A stretch of DNA of 64,000 nucleotides from Enterobacter cloacae (GCA_014169315.1 AP022133.1:868001-932000); one strand, 5' to 3'; positions 33,934-43,398 are shown, numbered from the stretch's first letter. Notes: a model not told the origin generated them from the letters alone. Numbers and translations are program-made.

Positions 33934-35514
33934 GTGAAGCAGAACCAAACTAAAGAACATCATACTTTGACCGAAATGTTTGAATCATCTTGCATAACTT
34001 ATGAGTGCTATCCTGCCATTATATGCAACGATGCGATAGTCAGTTATGCAAAAATGGGCGAGCTCAGCAGAAATATCGCTGCATGGTTACAAAATGAAGC
34101 TTTTTTTACGCGTGGTGATTGTATTGCTATCATGCTTCCAAATTCATTACAGTATGCAATATCAGTCATGGGGGTGTTACGGTCAGGGATGGTCGTTGTT
34201 AACATAAACCCAAATTCGACACGCTATGAAATTGAAAAATACATGATGGACTGTTGTCCTAAGGCCATCATTACGTTACCAGAACTGAAAGAAAAATGTC
34301 CGGAAGGTGATAATCTTTATATTATTGAAGCTGGTATGGATGATTTTCCGGACACGCCGGATGAATGTCTATCTGACTCATATGAAAAGGGAAATCTCAC
34401 CACTCTCGAAAAAATTATATTTTTGGGACAGTCTTGTTCATTTACCGCTCCCGAGGTAAAACAGAATACCCTGGCCTTTCTTCAGTATACCGGTGGCACG
34501 AGTGGAATTCCAAAGGCGGCAATGTTGACTCATGGCAATATCGCGGCAAACCTCAATCAATTACATCATGTTTGCGGTGAATATCTGACAAAGGGTAAAG
34601 AGCGAATTGTAACTGCATTGCCCTTGTATCATATCTTTTCACTAACGGTGAATTTCCTTTATTTCTTTTCGATTGGCGCAGTGAATATTTTTATCAGAGA
34701 TGCCAGAAAAATTGATGACGTCATCAGTGCCATGATGAAGTATAAATTTACGGCCATTACCGGGGTTAACACGCTTTATAACGCATTGTTGAACCACCAT
34801 AAATTTACAGAACTGGATTTCTCAGCAGTGAATTTTTGCGTTAGCGGTGGTACGGAGCTGGTTCGCCCGGTGGCTGAGAAATGGTTCGGCATGACAGGAA
34901 AACCGATTCTGGCGGGTTACGGCATGACGGAGTGTTCTCCTCTGGTTTCCGTTCAGTCTTTTGCAACCACGCAATGCCTGAGTAACGTGGGTTGTGCCGT
35001 GACAGAGACGCAGATAAAACTGGTTGATGCCGATGGGAATACTGTTTCACCCGGTGAAAAAGGTGAAGTCGCAGTCAAAGGGCCTCAGGTTATGTCCGGG
35101 TACTGGAAAAGAGATGAAGAAACTCATGAGGCTTTAAGAGATGGATGGTATTTCACAGGCGATCTCGCCGTGCAGGATCGGCAAGGCGTCATTACTATTC
35201 AGGGCAGAAAGAAAGATATCATTATAGTTTCCGGGTTTAATGTTTACCCTGCTGAAATTGAAGCTGTGGTTCTGCAACATCCATCAGTCAAAGAGGCGGT
35301 GGCAATAGGCGTGCAGGATGATGTTACTGGCGAGGCGATAAAACTATTTATCGTGCCATCAGATATAACGCCAATGGAAAGTGATATTCGGGATTACTGC
35401 CGAAAATTTGTGACATCATATAAAGTGCCTAAACATATTGAGTATATTGATGCATTACCTAAATCTGGTGTGGGTAAGGTTCTCAGATATAAACTTAAAG
35501 GTATTTCGGAATGA
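33934..35514 (+). CDS. FadD-like acyl-CoA ligase (AMP-binding family)
   Basis: 526-residue ANL-superfamily enzyme expected to activate a fatty or aromatic carboxylic acid to its CoA thioester via acyl-AMP. The P-loop is QYTGGTSGIPKAAMLTH (near 185-200), with A5 motif GYGMTECSPL, A7 YFTGDLA and A8 GRKKDIIIVSGFNVYP. The A10 catalytic lysine lies in PKSGVGKVLR near the C-terminus. The start is GTG at 33934, with GGGAGG 7 nt upstream; the nearby ATG at 33929 meets a stop after two codons. First gene of a cassette with MarR and YfbU-like proteins. Its AT-rich codon use differs from the flanking core genes, suggesting acquisition. Substrate not predictable by eye. Confidence 0.9.
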   Translation: MKQNQTKEHHTLTEMFESSCITYECYPAIICNDAIVSYAKMGELSRNIAAWLQNEAFFTRGDCIAIMLPNSLQYAISVMGVLRSGMVVVNINPNSTRYEIEKYMMDCCPKAIITLPELKEKCPEGDNLYIIEAGMDDFPDTPDECLSDSYEKGNLTTLEKIIFLGQSCSFTAPEVKQNTLAFLQYTGGTSGIPKAAMLTHGNIAANLNQLHHVCGEYLTKGKERIVTALPLYHIFSLTVNFLYFFSIGAVNIFIRDARKIDDVISAMMKYKFTAITGVNTLYNALLNHHKFTELDFSAVNFCVSGGTELVRPVAEKWFGMTGKPILAGYGMTECSPLVSVQSFATTQCLSNVGCAVTETQIKLVDADGNTVSPGEKGEVAVKGPQVMSGYWKRDEETHEALRDGWYFTGDLAVQDRQGVITIQGRKKDIIIVSGFNVYPAEIEAVVLQHPSVKEAVAIGVQDDVTGEAIKLFIVPSDITPMESDIRDYCRKFVTSYKVPKHIEYIDALPKSGVGKVLRYKLKGISE

Positions 35515-35963
35515 GCGAAAAGCAGCAATCGCACGATCTTATTCGTGTGATTGAAAAACTTAATGTCCTTTATCACGAGATGAGGAATGAAGTTAATAAA
35601 GCTTTATTGCCAATGGCGTTAAGCTTATCAAAATTGCGTGTGTTGAAGGTGATACAAGATACACCACAATGCTATGCTTCAAGCATCATGGATTGTCTGA
35701 ACTTCAGCTCCCGAAGTGTCACGGAAGCGCTGGATTTTCTCTTATTAGCCGGATTCATTACACGTGAAAAAGAATCTGGTAATCGTAAAGTGAAAATTGT
35801 CCGGCTCACCATGGCGGGAGAAATTATCCTTGCCAAAGCTATGAGCGAGCGGGACAGGAAACTGAATGAATTACTGTCTTGCATGAATAATAGTGATTTG
35901 GAAATGTTCCAGGACGTTATTAACAGAATGTTTATTTCGTACAAGAGCATGAAAGGCTTGTAA
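35511..35963 (+). CDS. MarR-family regulator
   Basis: 150 residues with a winged helix at about 30-105 (KLRVLKVIQDTPQCYASSIMDCLNFSSRSVTEALDFLLLAGFITREKES, wing RKVKIVRLT). It overlaps the acyl-CoA ligase stop by 4 bp (ATGA), so the two are translationally coupled. An acid or acyl-CoA ligand sensed by MarR and controlling its own operon is the natural hypothesis (compare FarR, HcaR and CouR-type MarR regulators). Confidence 0.87.
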   Translation: MSEKQQSHDLIRVIEKLNVLYHEMRNEVNKALLPMALSLSKLRVLKVIQDTPQCYASSIMDCLNFSSRSVTEALDFLLLAGFITREKESGNRKVKIVRLTMAGEIILAKAMSERDRKLNELLSCMNNSDLEMFQDVINRMFISYKSMKGL

Positions 35964-35985
35964 TGGGGCTATTGAGGTAAGCAAC

Positions 35986-36522
35986 ATGATTGTTGAAGGT
36001 CTGCATAAACTGAGTGTTTTTATGATGTGTGATCTTTTTGACCATTTTGATTTACGAAATGGCTATGACACAGAGCTTATACGTACTGCTATTTCGACAA
36101 ACCATTTATGGGCGCTGGAAGTGGCGTATCCCGGTCTTCTGAATGAGTTTGAAGTTCCGGAAGAAACTGTTTTTATTAATGAAACAGCTTGTCTGTTTAA
36201 GAAACTGCAGAGAACCTATCACACGTTTTCGGATAGTGAAAAGGATAAGCTTTTTACTGCTATTCCAAATTTTTCGCTTACGCACGACCTCGCATTTCAG
36301 GGGTTTGATTCGATCAGCGAACGTAATATGTTAGATGTGTCAAAGATATTGACGTTACTGGGTTATCATTCGGACATGGATCTCACTAAAGAAACATATA
36401 ACGCCACGACTCAGAGATACACCCGGATGCTTGACCTTGCCATTCTTCCTGGTCAGGAGAATGATCCTTCTGGTGTGTTTTCTCTGGAACTTTTCTGTAA
36501 AATCATTCTTGCGGGACGTTAA
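35986..36522 (+). CDS. YfbU-like protein of unknown function
   Basis: 178 residues with a good ribosome site (GAGGTAAGCAAC before the ATG). The C-terminal half resembles the E. coli YfbU family: FQGFDSISERNML followed by a YNA...YTRMLDLAI segment, parallel to YfbU FLGFDA...YQRMLNVW. The N-terminal half is diverged. No signal peptide or membrane segment. It is co-directional and 22 bp after the MarR gene, so it is probably the third gene of the cassette. Function unknown. Confidence 0.65.
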   Translation: MIVEGLHKLSVFMMCDLFDHFDLRNGYDTELIRTAISTNHLWALEVAYPGLLNEFEVPEETVFINETACLFKKLQRTYHTFSDSEKDKLFTAIPNFSLTHDLAFQGFDSISERNMLDVSKILTLLGYHSDMDLTKETYNATTQRYTRMLDLAILPGQENDPSGVFSLELFCKIILAGR

Positions 36523-36572
36523 TCTGTTAACTTTTTCTCATCATGACGGCTATGTAATAATGGAATCTGAAT

Positions 36573-36599
36573 CGACTCGATGAAGGACTCATCGAGTCG
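36573..36599. terminator. Strong hairpin between convergent genes
   Basis: CGACTCGATGA / TCATCGAGTCG, an 11-bp perfect stem with a 5-nt loop, in the gap between the convergent YfbU-like and lipoprotein genes. No long T-run on either side, so its termination efficiency is uncertain. Confidence 0.5.
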
Positions 36600-36644
36600 T
36601 ATTAAAACAAAGTGAGAACACTGAGTCGGGATCAGTAGGGAGTA

Positions 36645-37316
36645 TTACTGTTTTAGCAAGCGTGGAAGCTGATTATTCAGTTCAAGCAAGCAGCTATTCA
36701 TATATTTTTCAGTTTCGCTGATAACTTTCTTATAATTGTTTGCATTCCAGTCGCTCAATGGGGCCTCGACAGGTGTTGGGGTACATTCTGCTACTGTAAA
36801 TGCAGAGAACATATTCCCGCTTTCCGGACGTTTATAGAACAGAACTTTATATTTTAGCTGGTAAAGCGGTGTTGCAGCATTCGCATCTTTATAGATTAAT
36901 GCCCAGGTCGCCTTACCAATATACAGCGGTTGTTTATAGAGGTGGCCGTTACCTTTTTCATTCATCCACTGAGTAATATTTTGTTTGGCTTTTGGAATAA
37001 ACCAGTTGTTCGTTGGGTTCTCCAGCGTTTCGACTGTTGTTCCTTTATAGTTCTCTTTATCAAAATCACTACTGTTGATACTTCCGAGTAATGCGCCGAC
37101 CACAGCGATCCCCATACCGGCCGCTGCATGAGCCGGAGTCACTTCGCGTAAGTGACTATCGGCCACTCGATTGTTATTCAGCTCTGGAATGGCGGACACG
37201 CTGTAAATTTCAATTGAGCTACCATTTGCCGCCTTTACGGTGTCTGGTTTTACCGATCCTGCGCAGCCAGCAAGAATTAAAGATGCGGATACCATTGCTA
37301 AAAGACGTACTTTCAT
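36645..37316 (-). CDS. Orphan lipoprotein of unknown function
   Basis: 223 residues. Signal peptide with lipobox LILAGC, so it is probably lipid-anchored; no Asp at +2, which suggests outer-membrane sorting. The mature part has a Gly/Ala-rich hydrophobic stretch (AAAGMGIAVVGALLGSI, about 65-80) and a soluble remainder containing one later cysteine pair (AECTPT, NSCLLEL). The Shine-Dalgarno GGAGAG is 4 nt before the ATG. I do not recognise the family. Convergent to the acyl-CoA ligase cassette and monocistronic. Confidence 0.75.
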   Translation of the reverse strand: MKVRLLAMVSASLILAGCAGSVKPDTVKAANGSSIEIYSVSAIPELNNNRVADSHLREVTPAHAAAGMGIAVVGALLGSINSSDFDKENYKGTTVETLENPTNNWFIPKAKQNITQWMNEKGNGHLYKQPLYIGKATWALIYKDANAATPLYQLKYKVLFYKRPESGNMFSAFTVAECTPTPVEAPLSDWNANNYKKVISETEKYMNSCLLELNNQLPRLLKQ

Positions 37317-37603
37317 TTTCTCTCCATGTAATAATTTAACTTAAATGGCCGTGTCGATTATCTGTGCCAGATATATCAGCTGATTTAGCAAAAGGCTCTG
37401 TTCACCCTGGTAAGGTATGCTGACGTATTTTCATATTGAGTATCGACTTGCCCGTTAATTTCTTGAGCCATGTAGTCATATTCCTTTGACGGGCATCAAA
37501 TTTGCTGGTGATATTAGTAACCACCGCTGTGTCTCAGTAATCCTCCCTGGTACCACCAGTAGAAAGCCTTTGGCAAGAGAAGCCAACGGTTGCGGGCTAA
37601 CGA

Positions 37604-39388
37604 TTACCCCGCCTCCAGCATCCCGAAGCTCACAATCCTCGCTCTTCCCAGCTCTTTTGCCCGGTACAGGGCTACATCCGCAGCGCGCAGCAGGTTGTCG
37701 CTCTGGGCGTGCTGTGGGTAGCTGGCAATACCGATCGACACATCCACCGGGCCAATCTCAGAAAGTCCATAGCGCAGCGACAGCGCACGCACACCGTTAT
37801 AAATATCCGTCGCGCAGTCGTGGGCTACCTCTTCATCTGCACCGGCAAGAAGCGCCAGAAATTCTTCGCCACCGTAGCGGAAAGCAAGCCCGCTTTCATG
37901 TACGGCGCGCTGAATAATCGTCGCTACGCTCTTAATCACCTGATCGCCCGCCTCGTGTCCGAAGCGATCGTTAATGCTCTTGAAGTGATCAATGTCGATC
38001 ATCAGACAACTCACCGGCTCATTATTGCGTATCGCCTGTGCCATTTGGGTACGCAGCGTGTCTTCCAGATGATGACGGTTGCGCAGCCCGGTAAGCGGAT
38101 CGAACAACGCTTTTTCCAGCAGAGCGTCACGCAATCTCTGGTTAGACAACGCCAGACCCAGCGCTTCAGCCATCAATTCAAGATAAGCGCGGGAGGGCGC
38201 GGTTTCGGAGGTGATGTTCTGGAAAGAGAGCAAACCAATTGCCTCACCCTGGGCGATGAGCGGCACGCACAGTGAGTGATGCGCGCAAGATCCCGGAAGG
38301 TGATAACAGGTCACGTCCGGCTCGCCGTTAACCGGCGGATGGCTTTGCCCACGGCGGATAGCCCAGCATTCATCAGGGTTGAACGCCGTTTTGTCACCTT
38401 CGGGTGACAGCCATTCCGCCGAGCAGCGCATCTCCCACGGATCGCGATCGAGAATGTATAAGCGCCCGGACACGCCCGGCGCGATATTGGGGGCGAACAG
38501 CTCCGCCACGTTAATGACATCCGCGAAGCTCTCACATCCCTGCAGGCGTTGCGTCATACGCGCCAGCAGCTCACGGATGGCCCAGTCGGCATCGCGCTCT
38601 TTTTCCAGTCGCTGCCTTGCCAGACCATTTTCACGGAAGATGCGAATGGCCTGCGCCATATCGCCGATTTCATCAATCTGGTTGAAATTCGGTGTTTCAA
38701 CCGCGTAATCCTGTGATGCCAGGCGGTGTACCACGTCGCTCAGGCGCACCACGGGGCGCAATACGCGACGCTTGATAATAAAGCCCATCACGAACAGGAA
38801 GAGCAGGGCAGTCAGGCCGACCATCACTTCAGACGTGGTACGCAACGCTTTTGATGTTTTGGTGGCGGCCTGTACGTTGGCAATGATGCGCTTGTCGAGT
38901 ATTTGCCGGAAATGGTTGATCTGGTTTTGCGCCCGTTCCATTTCCTGTTCATAGGCTTTGCCATACAGCAGGGCAACGGCCTGCTGCTCTTCACCTTGCG
39001 CTATGTTGGAGAGCGCTGTTTGTTGCTCGTCCTGCAACTCATCAATGATCTTTACCCCTTCGCGTAGCAGCAACAGTTCGTCATCCGATGCGCCGTTATC
39101 CCGCAGTTTTTCCAGCTTCAGCTCGATATTCTTCAGGTAACCTTCTGACTGGTGGTATTCATTAAGGGTTTGCGGATCTTTTTTAATGACGTACAGGCGA
39201 GCTAAATCGGACTGTGCCCAGGCATCTGTTTCCACATCTTCCGTGAGCTGGTCAAAGCGCTGCCGCTGTTCGACAGCATGACGCTCAGCGTTGTCGGCAT
39301 TGGACGCCATCAGCATGACGATACCGGAGGCGATGGTCAGACATACCGTTACAGCGTATGCCCAGTTAGTCATTGTGGCGATTCGCAC
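37604..39388 (-). CDS. Membrane diguanylate cyclase (HAMP-GAF-GGDEF)
   Basis: 594 residues, synthesising c-di-GMP. TM1 (about 8-28), a periplasmic helical sensor domain (about 30-180), TM2 (about 188-208), HAMP (about 210-262), GAF-like domain (about 280-420) with several Cys and His, then GGDEF (about 430-590) with the active-site YGGEEF and DIDHFKSINDRFGHEAGD. The position of the RxxD inhibitory site is occupied by HESG, so product inhibition is probably absent. The start GTG at 39388 has AGGA 8 nt upstream; the ATG at 39373 is an alternative. Together with the EAL gene at 15-16.6 kb and dgcC, the window encodes three c-di-GMP enzymes. Confidence 0.92.
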   Translation of the reverse strand: MRIATMTNWAYAVTVCLTIASGIVMLMASNADNAERHAVEQRQRFDQLTEDVETDAWAQSDLARLYVIKKDPQTLNEYHQSEGYLKNIELKLEKLRDNGASDDELLLLREGVKIIDELQDEQQTALSNIAQGEEQQAVALLYGKAYEQEMERAQNQINHFRQILDKRIIANVQAATKTSKALRTTSEVMVGLTALLFLFVMGFIIKRRVLRPVVRLSDVVHRLASQDYAVETPNFNQIDEIGDMAQAIRIFRENGLARQRLEKERDADWAIRELLARMTQRLQGCESFADVINVAELFAPNIAPGVSGRLYILDRDPWEMRCSAEWLSPEGDKTAFNPDECWAIRRGQSHPPVNGEPDVTCYHLPGSCAHHSLCVPLIAQGEAIGLLSFQNITSETAPSRAYLELMAEALGLALSNQRLRDALLEKALFDPLTGLRNRHHLEDTLRTQMAQAIRNNEPVSCLMIDIDHFKSINDRFGHEAGDQVIKSVATIIQRAVHESGLAFRYGGEEFLALLAGADEEVAHDCATDIYNGVRALSLRYGLSEIGPVDVSIGIASYPQHAQSDNLLRAADVALYRAKELGRARIVSFGMLEAG

Positions 39389-39509
39389 CTGTCGATTCCT
39401 GTAGCGGCGTTGGTTAAAACAGCATTGATAGCATTATAGGAAAAACCTACTTTCTCGCGATCTAAAAAGGCGACCAGAGGCCGCCTGTGGGGGATTTATC
39501 GTCATGTTT

Positions 39510-40619
39510 TTATAAATCTGTAGGTCTTTTCCCTTCTTCTATAAATTCTGCATCAAGCTCATCGACGTTACCTTCGTGATCGCGTCCGGAAAAGAGATTC
39601 CAGCAGGCGATAAACAGTGCGGCAATGAGTGGCCCAATAACAAAGCCATTAATACCATACACTTCCATTCCGCCGAGCGTTGCAATCAGGATCAGGTAAT
39701 CCGGCATTTTGGTGTCTTTACCCACCAGAAGTGGACGCAGGATATTGTCCACCAGCCCGACGATAATCACAAAGAAGCCGACAATAAACAGCCCTTGCCA
39801 TAGCTGGTGTGTGGCGAACAGGAAAATGGCTGCCGGTACCCAGACGATTGCCGAGCCTACGGCAGGTACCAGCGAGAGGAACGCCATCAGTGCGCCCCAG
39901 AGTACGCTGCCGTCGATGCCCACAATGGCAAATGCAATCCCGCCGAGGAGGCCCTGAACCACCGCCACCACCGCCGTGCCTTTGACCGTGGCCCGTGAGA
40001 CGCCCACAAATTTGGCGAACAGGTGTTGTTTGGCAAAATCAGACAGGGGCAGGGAATCGAGGATCTGGCGTACCAGATACGGCCCGTCTTTGAGCAGAAA
40101 GAACAGAAGATAAAGCATAATGCCGAAACTGATTGCGAAGCCAAACGTCCCTTTGCCAATCAGAAACGCACTGCCTGCCAGGTACTGCCCACCCTGCAAG
40201 GCCACATCGGAGAGTTTTTTCTGAATTTGCGTCGCGCTGTCCAGATTATGGTCGGCCAGGAACACGCTGGCCCAGCCTGGCAGGTGGGCAAAAAGACGGG
40301 CGATCGCTTCCGGGAACGGGGTATTGTTTTGTTGTAGCTTGGTGTAAACCACGTTCAGCTCAATGGCGAGTGACGAGAAGATCACCATCAACGGGATAAA
40401 GACGATCAGGCAGATAATGCCGATGGTCAACAGCGAAGCCAGCCCGTTGCGGTCCCCCAGCATGGCGCGCAGTTTGTTTTTCACCGGGTTAAAGATGACG
40501 GTCAGAACGGCGGCCCACAGAATTGCGGAGGAATAGGGCGACAGCACATCAAAGAAGGCCCATGTCACAAGGGCGAGGATGAAAATAAAGAAGCCTTTGG
40601 TCAGTCCGTTAAAGCGCAT
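39510..40619 (-). CDS. AI-2E family transporter-type membrane protein
   Basis: 369 residues with about seven to eight hydrophobic segments and the family pattern near the C-terminus (GLVDNILRPLLVGKDTKMPDYLILIATLGG, then NGFVIGPLIAALF). The family (PerM, YdiK, TqsA) includes exporters and antiporters, so the substrate is not certain. Shine-Dalgarno AGGA 6 nt before the ATG. Monocistronic. Confidence 0.88.
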   Translation of the reverse strand: MRFNGLTKGFFIFILALVTWAFFDVLSPYSSAILWAAVLTVIFNPVKNKLRAMLGDRNGLASLLTIGIICLIVFIPLMVIFSSLAIELNVVYTKLQQNNTPFPEAIARLFAHLPGWASVFLADHNLDSATQIQKKLSDVALQGGQYLAGSAFLIGKGTFGFAISFGIMLYLLFFLLKDGPYLVRQILDSLPLSDFAKQHLFAKFVGVSRATVKGTAVVAVVQGLLGGIAFAIVGIDGSVLWGALMAFLSLVPAVGSAIVWVPAAIFLFATHQLWQGLFIVGFFVIIVGLVDNILRPLLVGKDTKMPDYLILIATLGGMEVYGINGFVIGPLIAALFIACWNLFSGRDHEGNVDELDAEFIEEGKRPTDL

Positions 40620-40696
40620 TAGTTGATCCTGTAACTAAGAAACTGTGACGACTATAGAACTGATTTAAGGATTTACCAATCCTTGTACGGTTGTCA

Positions 40697-40724
40697 CCCC
40701 GGATGGCGGCTACGCCTGACCCGG
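40697..40724. repeat. REP-type palindrome
   Basis: CCCCGGATGGCGGCTACGCC followed by TGACCCGG resembles the enterobacterial REP core (GCCGGATGGCGGCT...). Single copy, 3' side of no gene on the plus strand. Confidence 0.6.
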
Positions 40725-40864
40725 CTTTTGGGGGGAGGCCCGTGCAATATCGCGCCGGAGCCACGGCGGGCGTATGAGCCACATGGTTACAGATAACACT
40801 TTCGACTGACCGAGGATCTCATTCTCCCGCGCCATGCTGTAAGTATCTGCTTGTGGAGGTACTT

Positions 40865-40954
40865 ATGGCCTGGCGACCCATTCTCTATGTGATCCTGACA
40901 ACCCACCCCAGACTCAGCGCGCGGCGTGCCCGGCTGTATCTGGTTCATGGCTAG
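40865..40954 (+). CDS. Candidate 29-residue small protein
   Basis: ATG at 40865 with a near-perfect Shine-Dalgarno (TGGAGGT, 5-nt spacing), 29 codons, TAG stop. The product starts MAWRPILYVILTTH and ends RLYLVHG: hydrophobic N-terminal half, Arg-rich C-terminal half. No family recognised. It could be a leader peptide, a small membrane protein, or chance; the very short length limits confidence. Confidence 0.3.
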   Translation: MAWRPILYVILTTHPRLSARRARLYLVHG

Positions 40955-40991
40955 CATTTTATTAACAATCACGGTATAACATACCTTCTTT

Positions 40992-41023
40992 GGATGTTTA
41001 GATGTCCATACGTATAGAAGGTA
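40992..41023 (+). promoter_or_regulatory. MetJ boxes of the mmuPM operon
   Basis: Tandem 8-mers GGATGTTT, AGATGTCC, ATACGTAT and AGAAGGTA approximate the met box AGACGTCT; the middle two match best at 6 of 8 each. They end just before the mmuP start at 41026, consistent with methionine repression by MetJ as known for E. coli mmuP. Confidence 0.65.
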
Positions 41024-41025
41024 AT

Positions 41026-42426
41026 ATGCAAACACAACAAGAAAATGGGCAGCTTAAGCGCACCATGAAAACACGCCACCTGATTATGCTCTCGCTGGGT
41101 GGCGTGATTGGCACAGGGTTATTTTTCAATACGGGTTACATCATTTCGACCACTGGTGCGGCGGGAACGCTGCTGGCGTATTTGATTGGTGCGTTAGTCG
41201 TCTGGCTGGTGATGCAGTGTCTGGGCGAACTCTCCGTCGCGATGCCGGAAACCGGGGCGTTTCACGTCTATGCCACCCGCTATCTCGGCCCGGCGACGGG
41301 CTATACCGTGGCGTGGCTTTACTGGCTCACCTGGACGGTGGCGCTTGGCTCAAGCTTTACCGCCGCCGGGTTCTGCATGCAGTACTGGTTCCCGCAGGTA
41401 CCCGTCTGGGCGTGGTGTGTGGTTTTCTGCGTGGTGATTTTTGGCCTCAACGTCATCTCGACGCGCTTCTTTGCCGAAGGCGAATTCTGGTTCTCACTGG
41501 TGAAAGTCATCACTATTATTGCCTTTATTATCCTTGGTGGTGCGGCGATCTTTGGCTTTATCCCGATGCAGGACGGTTCTCCCGCGCCTGGCTTAGCCAA
41601 TATCACCGCTGAAGGCTGGTTCCCGCACGGCGGGCTGCCGATCCTGATGACGATGGTGGCGGTGAACTTTGCTTTCTCCGGTACCGAGCTGATTGGCATC
41701 GCCGCGGGGGAAACCGAAAACCCGCATAAGGTTATTCCGGTGGCGATCCGTACGACCATCGCGCGTCTGATTGTCTTCTTTATTGGTACCGTGTTTGTGC
41801 TGGCGGCGCTGATCCCGATGCAGCAGGCTGGTGTGGAAAAAAGCCCGTTTGTGCTGGTGTTTGAAAAAGTCGGCATTCCGTACGCGGCGGACATCTTTAA
41901 CTTTGTGATTCTGACGGCGATCCTCTCGGCGGCGAACTCGGGGCTATATGCCTCTGGTCGCATGCTGTGGTCGCTCTCGAATGAAAAAACGTTGCCGCGC
42001 TGCTTTGCCCGCGTGAATAAAAACGGCGTACCGCTGATGGCGATTTCGGTTTCCATGCTGGGTGGTGTTCTGGCGCTGTTCTCAAGCGTTGTGGCACCGG
42101 ACACGGTATTTGTCGCCCTGTCGGCTATTTCCGGTTTTGCGGTGGTGGCGGTGTGGATTAGCATTTGTGCGTCGCATTTTGTCTTTCGTCGCCGTCATCT
42201 GCAGTCCGGCCAGCCGCTGTCCGCGCTGCAGTATCGTGCGCCGTGGTATCCGCTGGTACCGGTACTCGGGTTTATTCTCTGCGTGGTGGCCTGTGTTGGC
42301 CTGGCGTTTGATCCGAGCCAGAGAATTGCGCTTTACTGCGGATTGCCGTTTGTCGCCCTGTGTTATGGTGCGTACTACCTGACCCGAAACCTGGCAACAC
42401 AGGAGCCTGAACATGTCGCTGAATAA
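41026..42426 (+). CDS. mmuP: S-methylmethionine permease
   Basis: 466-residue APC-superfamily amino-acid permease with twelve predicted TM helices, beginning [33 protein letters not shown] (family signature at the N-terminus). The frame is open to 41002, but that start lies inside the MetJ boxes; AAGG before the ATG at 41026 and alignment with MmuP support the shorter form. It overlaps mmuM by 14 bp, so uptake and use of S-methylmethionine are coupled. Induction on methionine limitation is expected. Confidence 0.93.
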   Translation: MQTQQENGQLKRTMKTRHLIMLSLGGVIGTGLFFNTGYIISTTGAAGTLLAYLIGALVVWLVMQCLGELSVAMPETGAFHVYATRYLGPATGYTVAWLYWLTWTVALGSSFTAAGFCMQYWFPQVPVWAWCVVFCVVIFGLNVISTRFFAEGEFWFSLVKVITIIAFIILGGAAIFGFIPMQDGSPAPGLANITAEGWFPHGGLPILMTMVAVNFAFSGTELIGIAAGETENPHKVIPVAIRTTIARLIVFFIGTVFVLAALIPMQQAGVEKSPFVLVFEKVGIPYAADIFNFVILTAILSAANSGLYASGRMLWSLSNEKTLPRCFARVNKNGVPLMAISVSMLGGVLALFSSVVAPDTVFVALSAISGFAVVAVWISICASHFVFRRRHLQSGQPLSALQYRAPWYPLVPVLGFILCVVACVGLAFDPSQRIALYCGLPFVALCYGAYYLTRNLATQEPEHVAE

Positions 42427-43345
42427 TTCGCTTACCGCCATCCTTGAGAAACAACCGTTTGTGGTGCTGGATGGTGCGATGGCAACGGAGCTGGAAGCGC
42501 GCGGCTGTAACCTGGCAGACAGCCTCTGGTCTGCCAAAGTGCTGATGGAAAACCCGGAGCTTATCCGCGAAGTACACCTCGACTACTATCGTGCGGGGGC
42601 ACAGGTGGCGATCACTGCCAGCTATCAGGCCACGCCTGCGGGCTTTGCGGCGCGAGGTCTTGACGAGGCGCAATCCCGGACGCTGATTGGTAAAAGCGTG
42701 GAGCTGGCGCGTAAGGCGCGCGAGGCGTATCTGGCGGAGAATGCGCAGGCGGGTGCGCTGCTGGTCGCAGGCTCTGTGGGGCCGTATGGCGCGTATCTGG
42801 CTGATGGCTCAGAGTATCGCGGCGATTATGTACGTAGCGCAGAGGAATTTGTGGCATTCCACCGTCCGCGTGTGGAGGCGTTGCTGGATGCGGGGGTTGA
42901 TCTGCTGGCCTGCGAAACGCTGCCGTCCTTTGCGGAGATCAAAGCCCTGGCGGCACTGCTGGCAGAGTATCCCCGTGCCCGGGCGTGGTTCTCGTTTACC
43001 CTGCGTGACAGTGAGCACTTAAGCGATGGTACGCCGTTGCGTGACGTTGTTTCTGTGCTGGAAAACGACCCGCAAATTGTGGCACTGGGCATTAACTGCA
43101 TTGCGCTGGAAAACACTACGGCGGCGCTGAAGCATCTGCACAGCCTGACGTCGCTACCGCTGGTGGTCTACCCGAACTCGGGCGAACATTACGATGCGGT
43201 GACGAAAACCTGGCATCACCACGGTGAAGCGTGTGAAACGCTGGCGGGATACCTGCCGCAGTGGCTGGCGGCGGGTGCGAAGTTGATTGGCGGATGCTGT
43301 CGGACGACGCCAAAAGATATTGCTGAGCTGAACCTGCTGCGCTGA
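42413..43345 (+). CDS. mmuM: Homocysteine S-methyltransferase
   Basis: 310 residues. It transfers a methyl group from S-methylmethionine (or SAM) to homocysteine to make methionine. Family features: [13 protein letters not shown] at the N-terminus, the first zinc cysteine in GINCIALEN, and the C-terminal [11 protein letters not shown] zinc pair. It overlaps the 3' end of mmuP and is translated from a GGAG site. Cytoplasmic. Confidence 0.95.
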   Translation: MSLNNSLTAILEKQPFVVLDGAMATELEARGCNLADSLWSAKVLMENPELIREVHLDYYRAGAQVAITASYQATPAGFAARGLDEAQSRTLIGKSVELARKAREAYLAENAQAGALLVAGSVGPYGAYLADGSEYRGDYVRSAEEFVAFHRPRVEALLDAGVDLLACETLPSFAEIKALAALLAEYPRARAWFSFTLRDSEHLSDGTPLRDVVSVLENDPQIVALGINCIALENTTAALKHLHSLTSLPLVVYPNSGEHYDAVTKTWHHHGEACETLAGYLPQWLAAGAKLIGGCCRTTPKDIAELNLLR

Positions 43346-43364
43346 GGTATCGTGCGGGCTGATG

Positions 43365-43398
43365 CCCTCACCCCGGTCCTCTCCCACTGGGAGAGGGA
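43365..43398. repeat. CCCTCACCCC/CTCTCCC palindromic repeat
   Basis: Contains the stem CCTCTCCC-ACT-GGGAGAGG, preceded by CCCTCACCCC. This is a frequent short interspersed palindrome type of GC-rich enterobacteria. A related copy lies at 46954-46990, so the two flank the tau operon. Confidence 0.6.

Larger units (their letters stand above)
40620..41025. other. Intergenic region upstream of mmuP
   Basis: About 400 bp. It contains a REP-type palindrome (40697-40724), a 29-codon candidate small ORF (40865-40954) and MetJ boxes just before mmuP. Otherwise nothing recognised. Confidence 0.6.

Noticed and set aside
41319..42164. 281-codon minus-strand ORF antisense to mmuP
   Set aside because: Shadow of a permease gene, Thr/Pro/Ser-rich product, no ribosome site.
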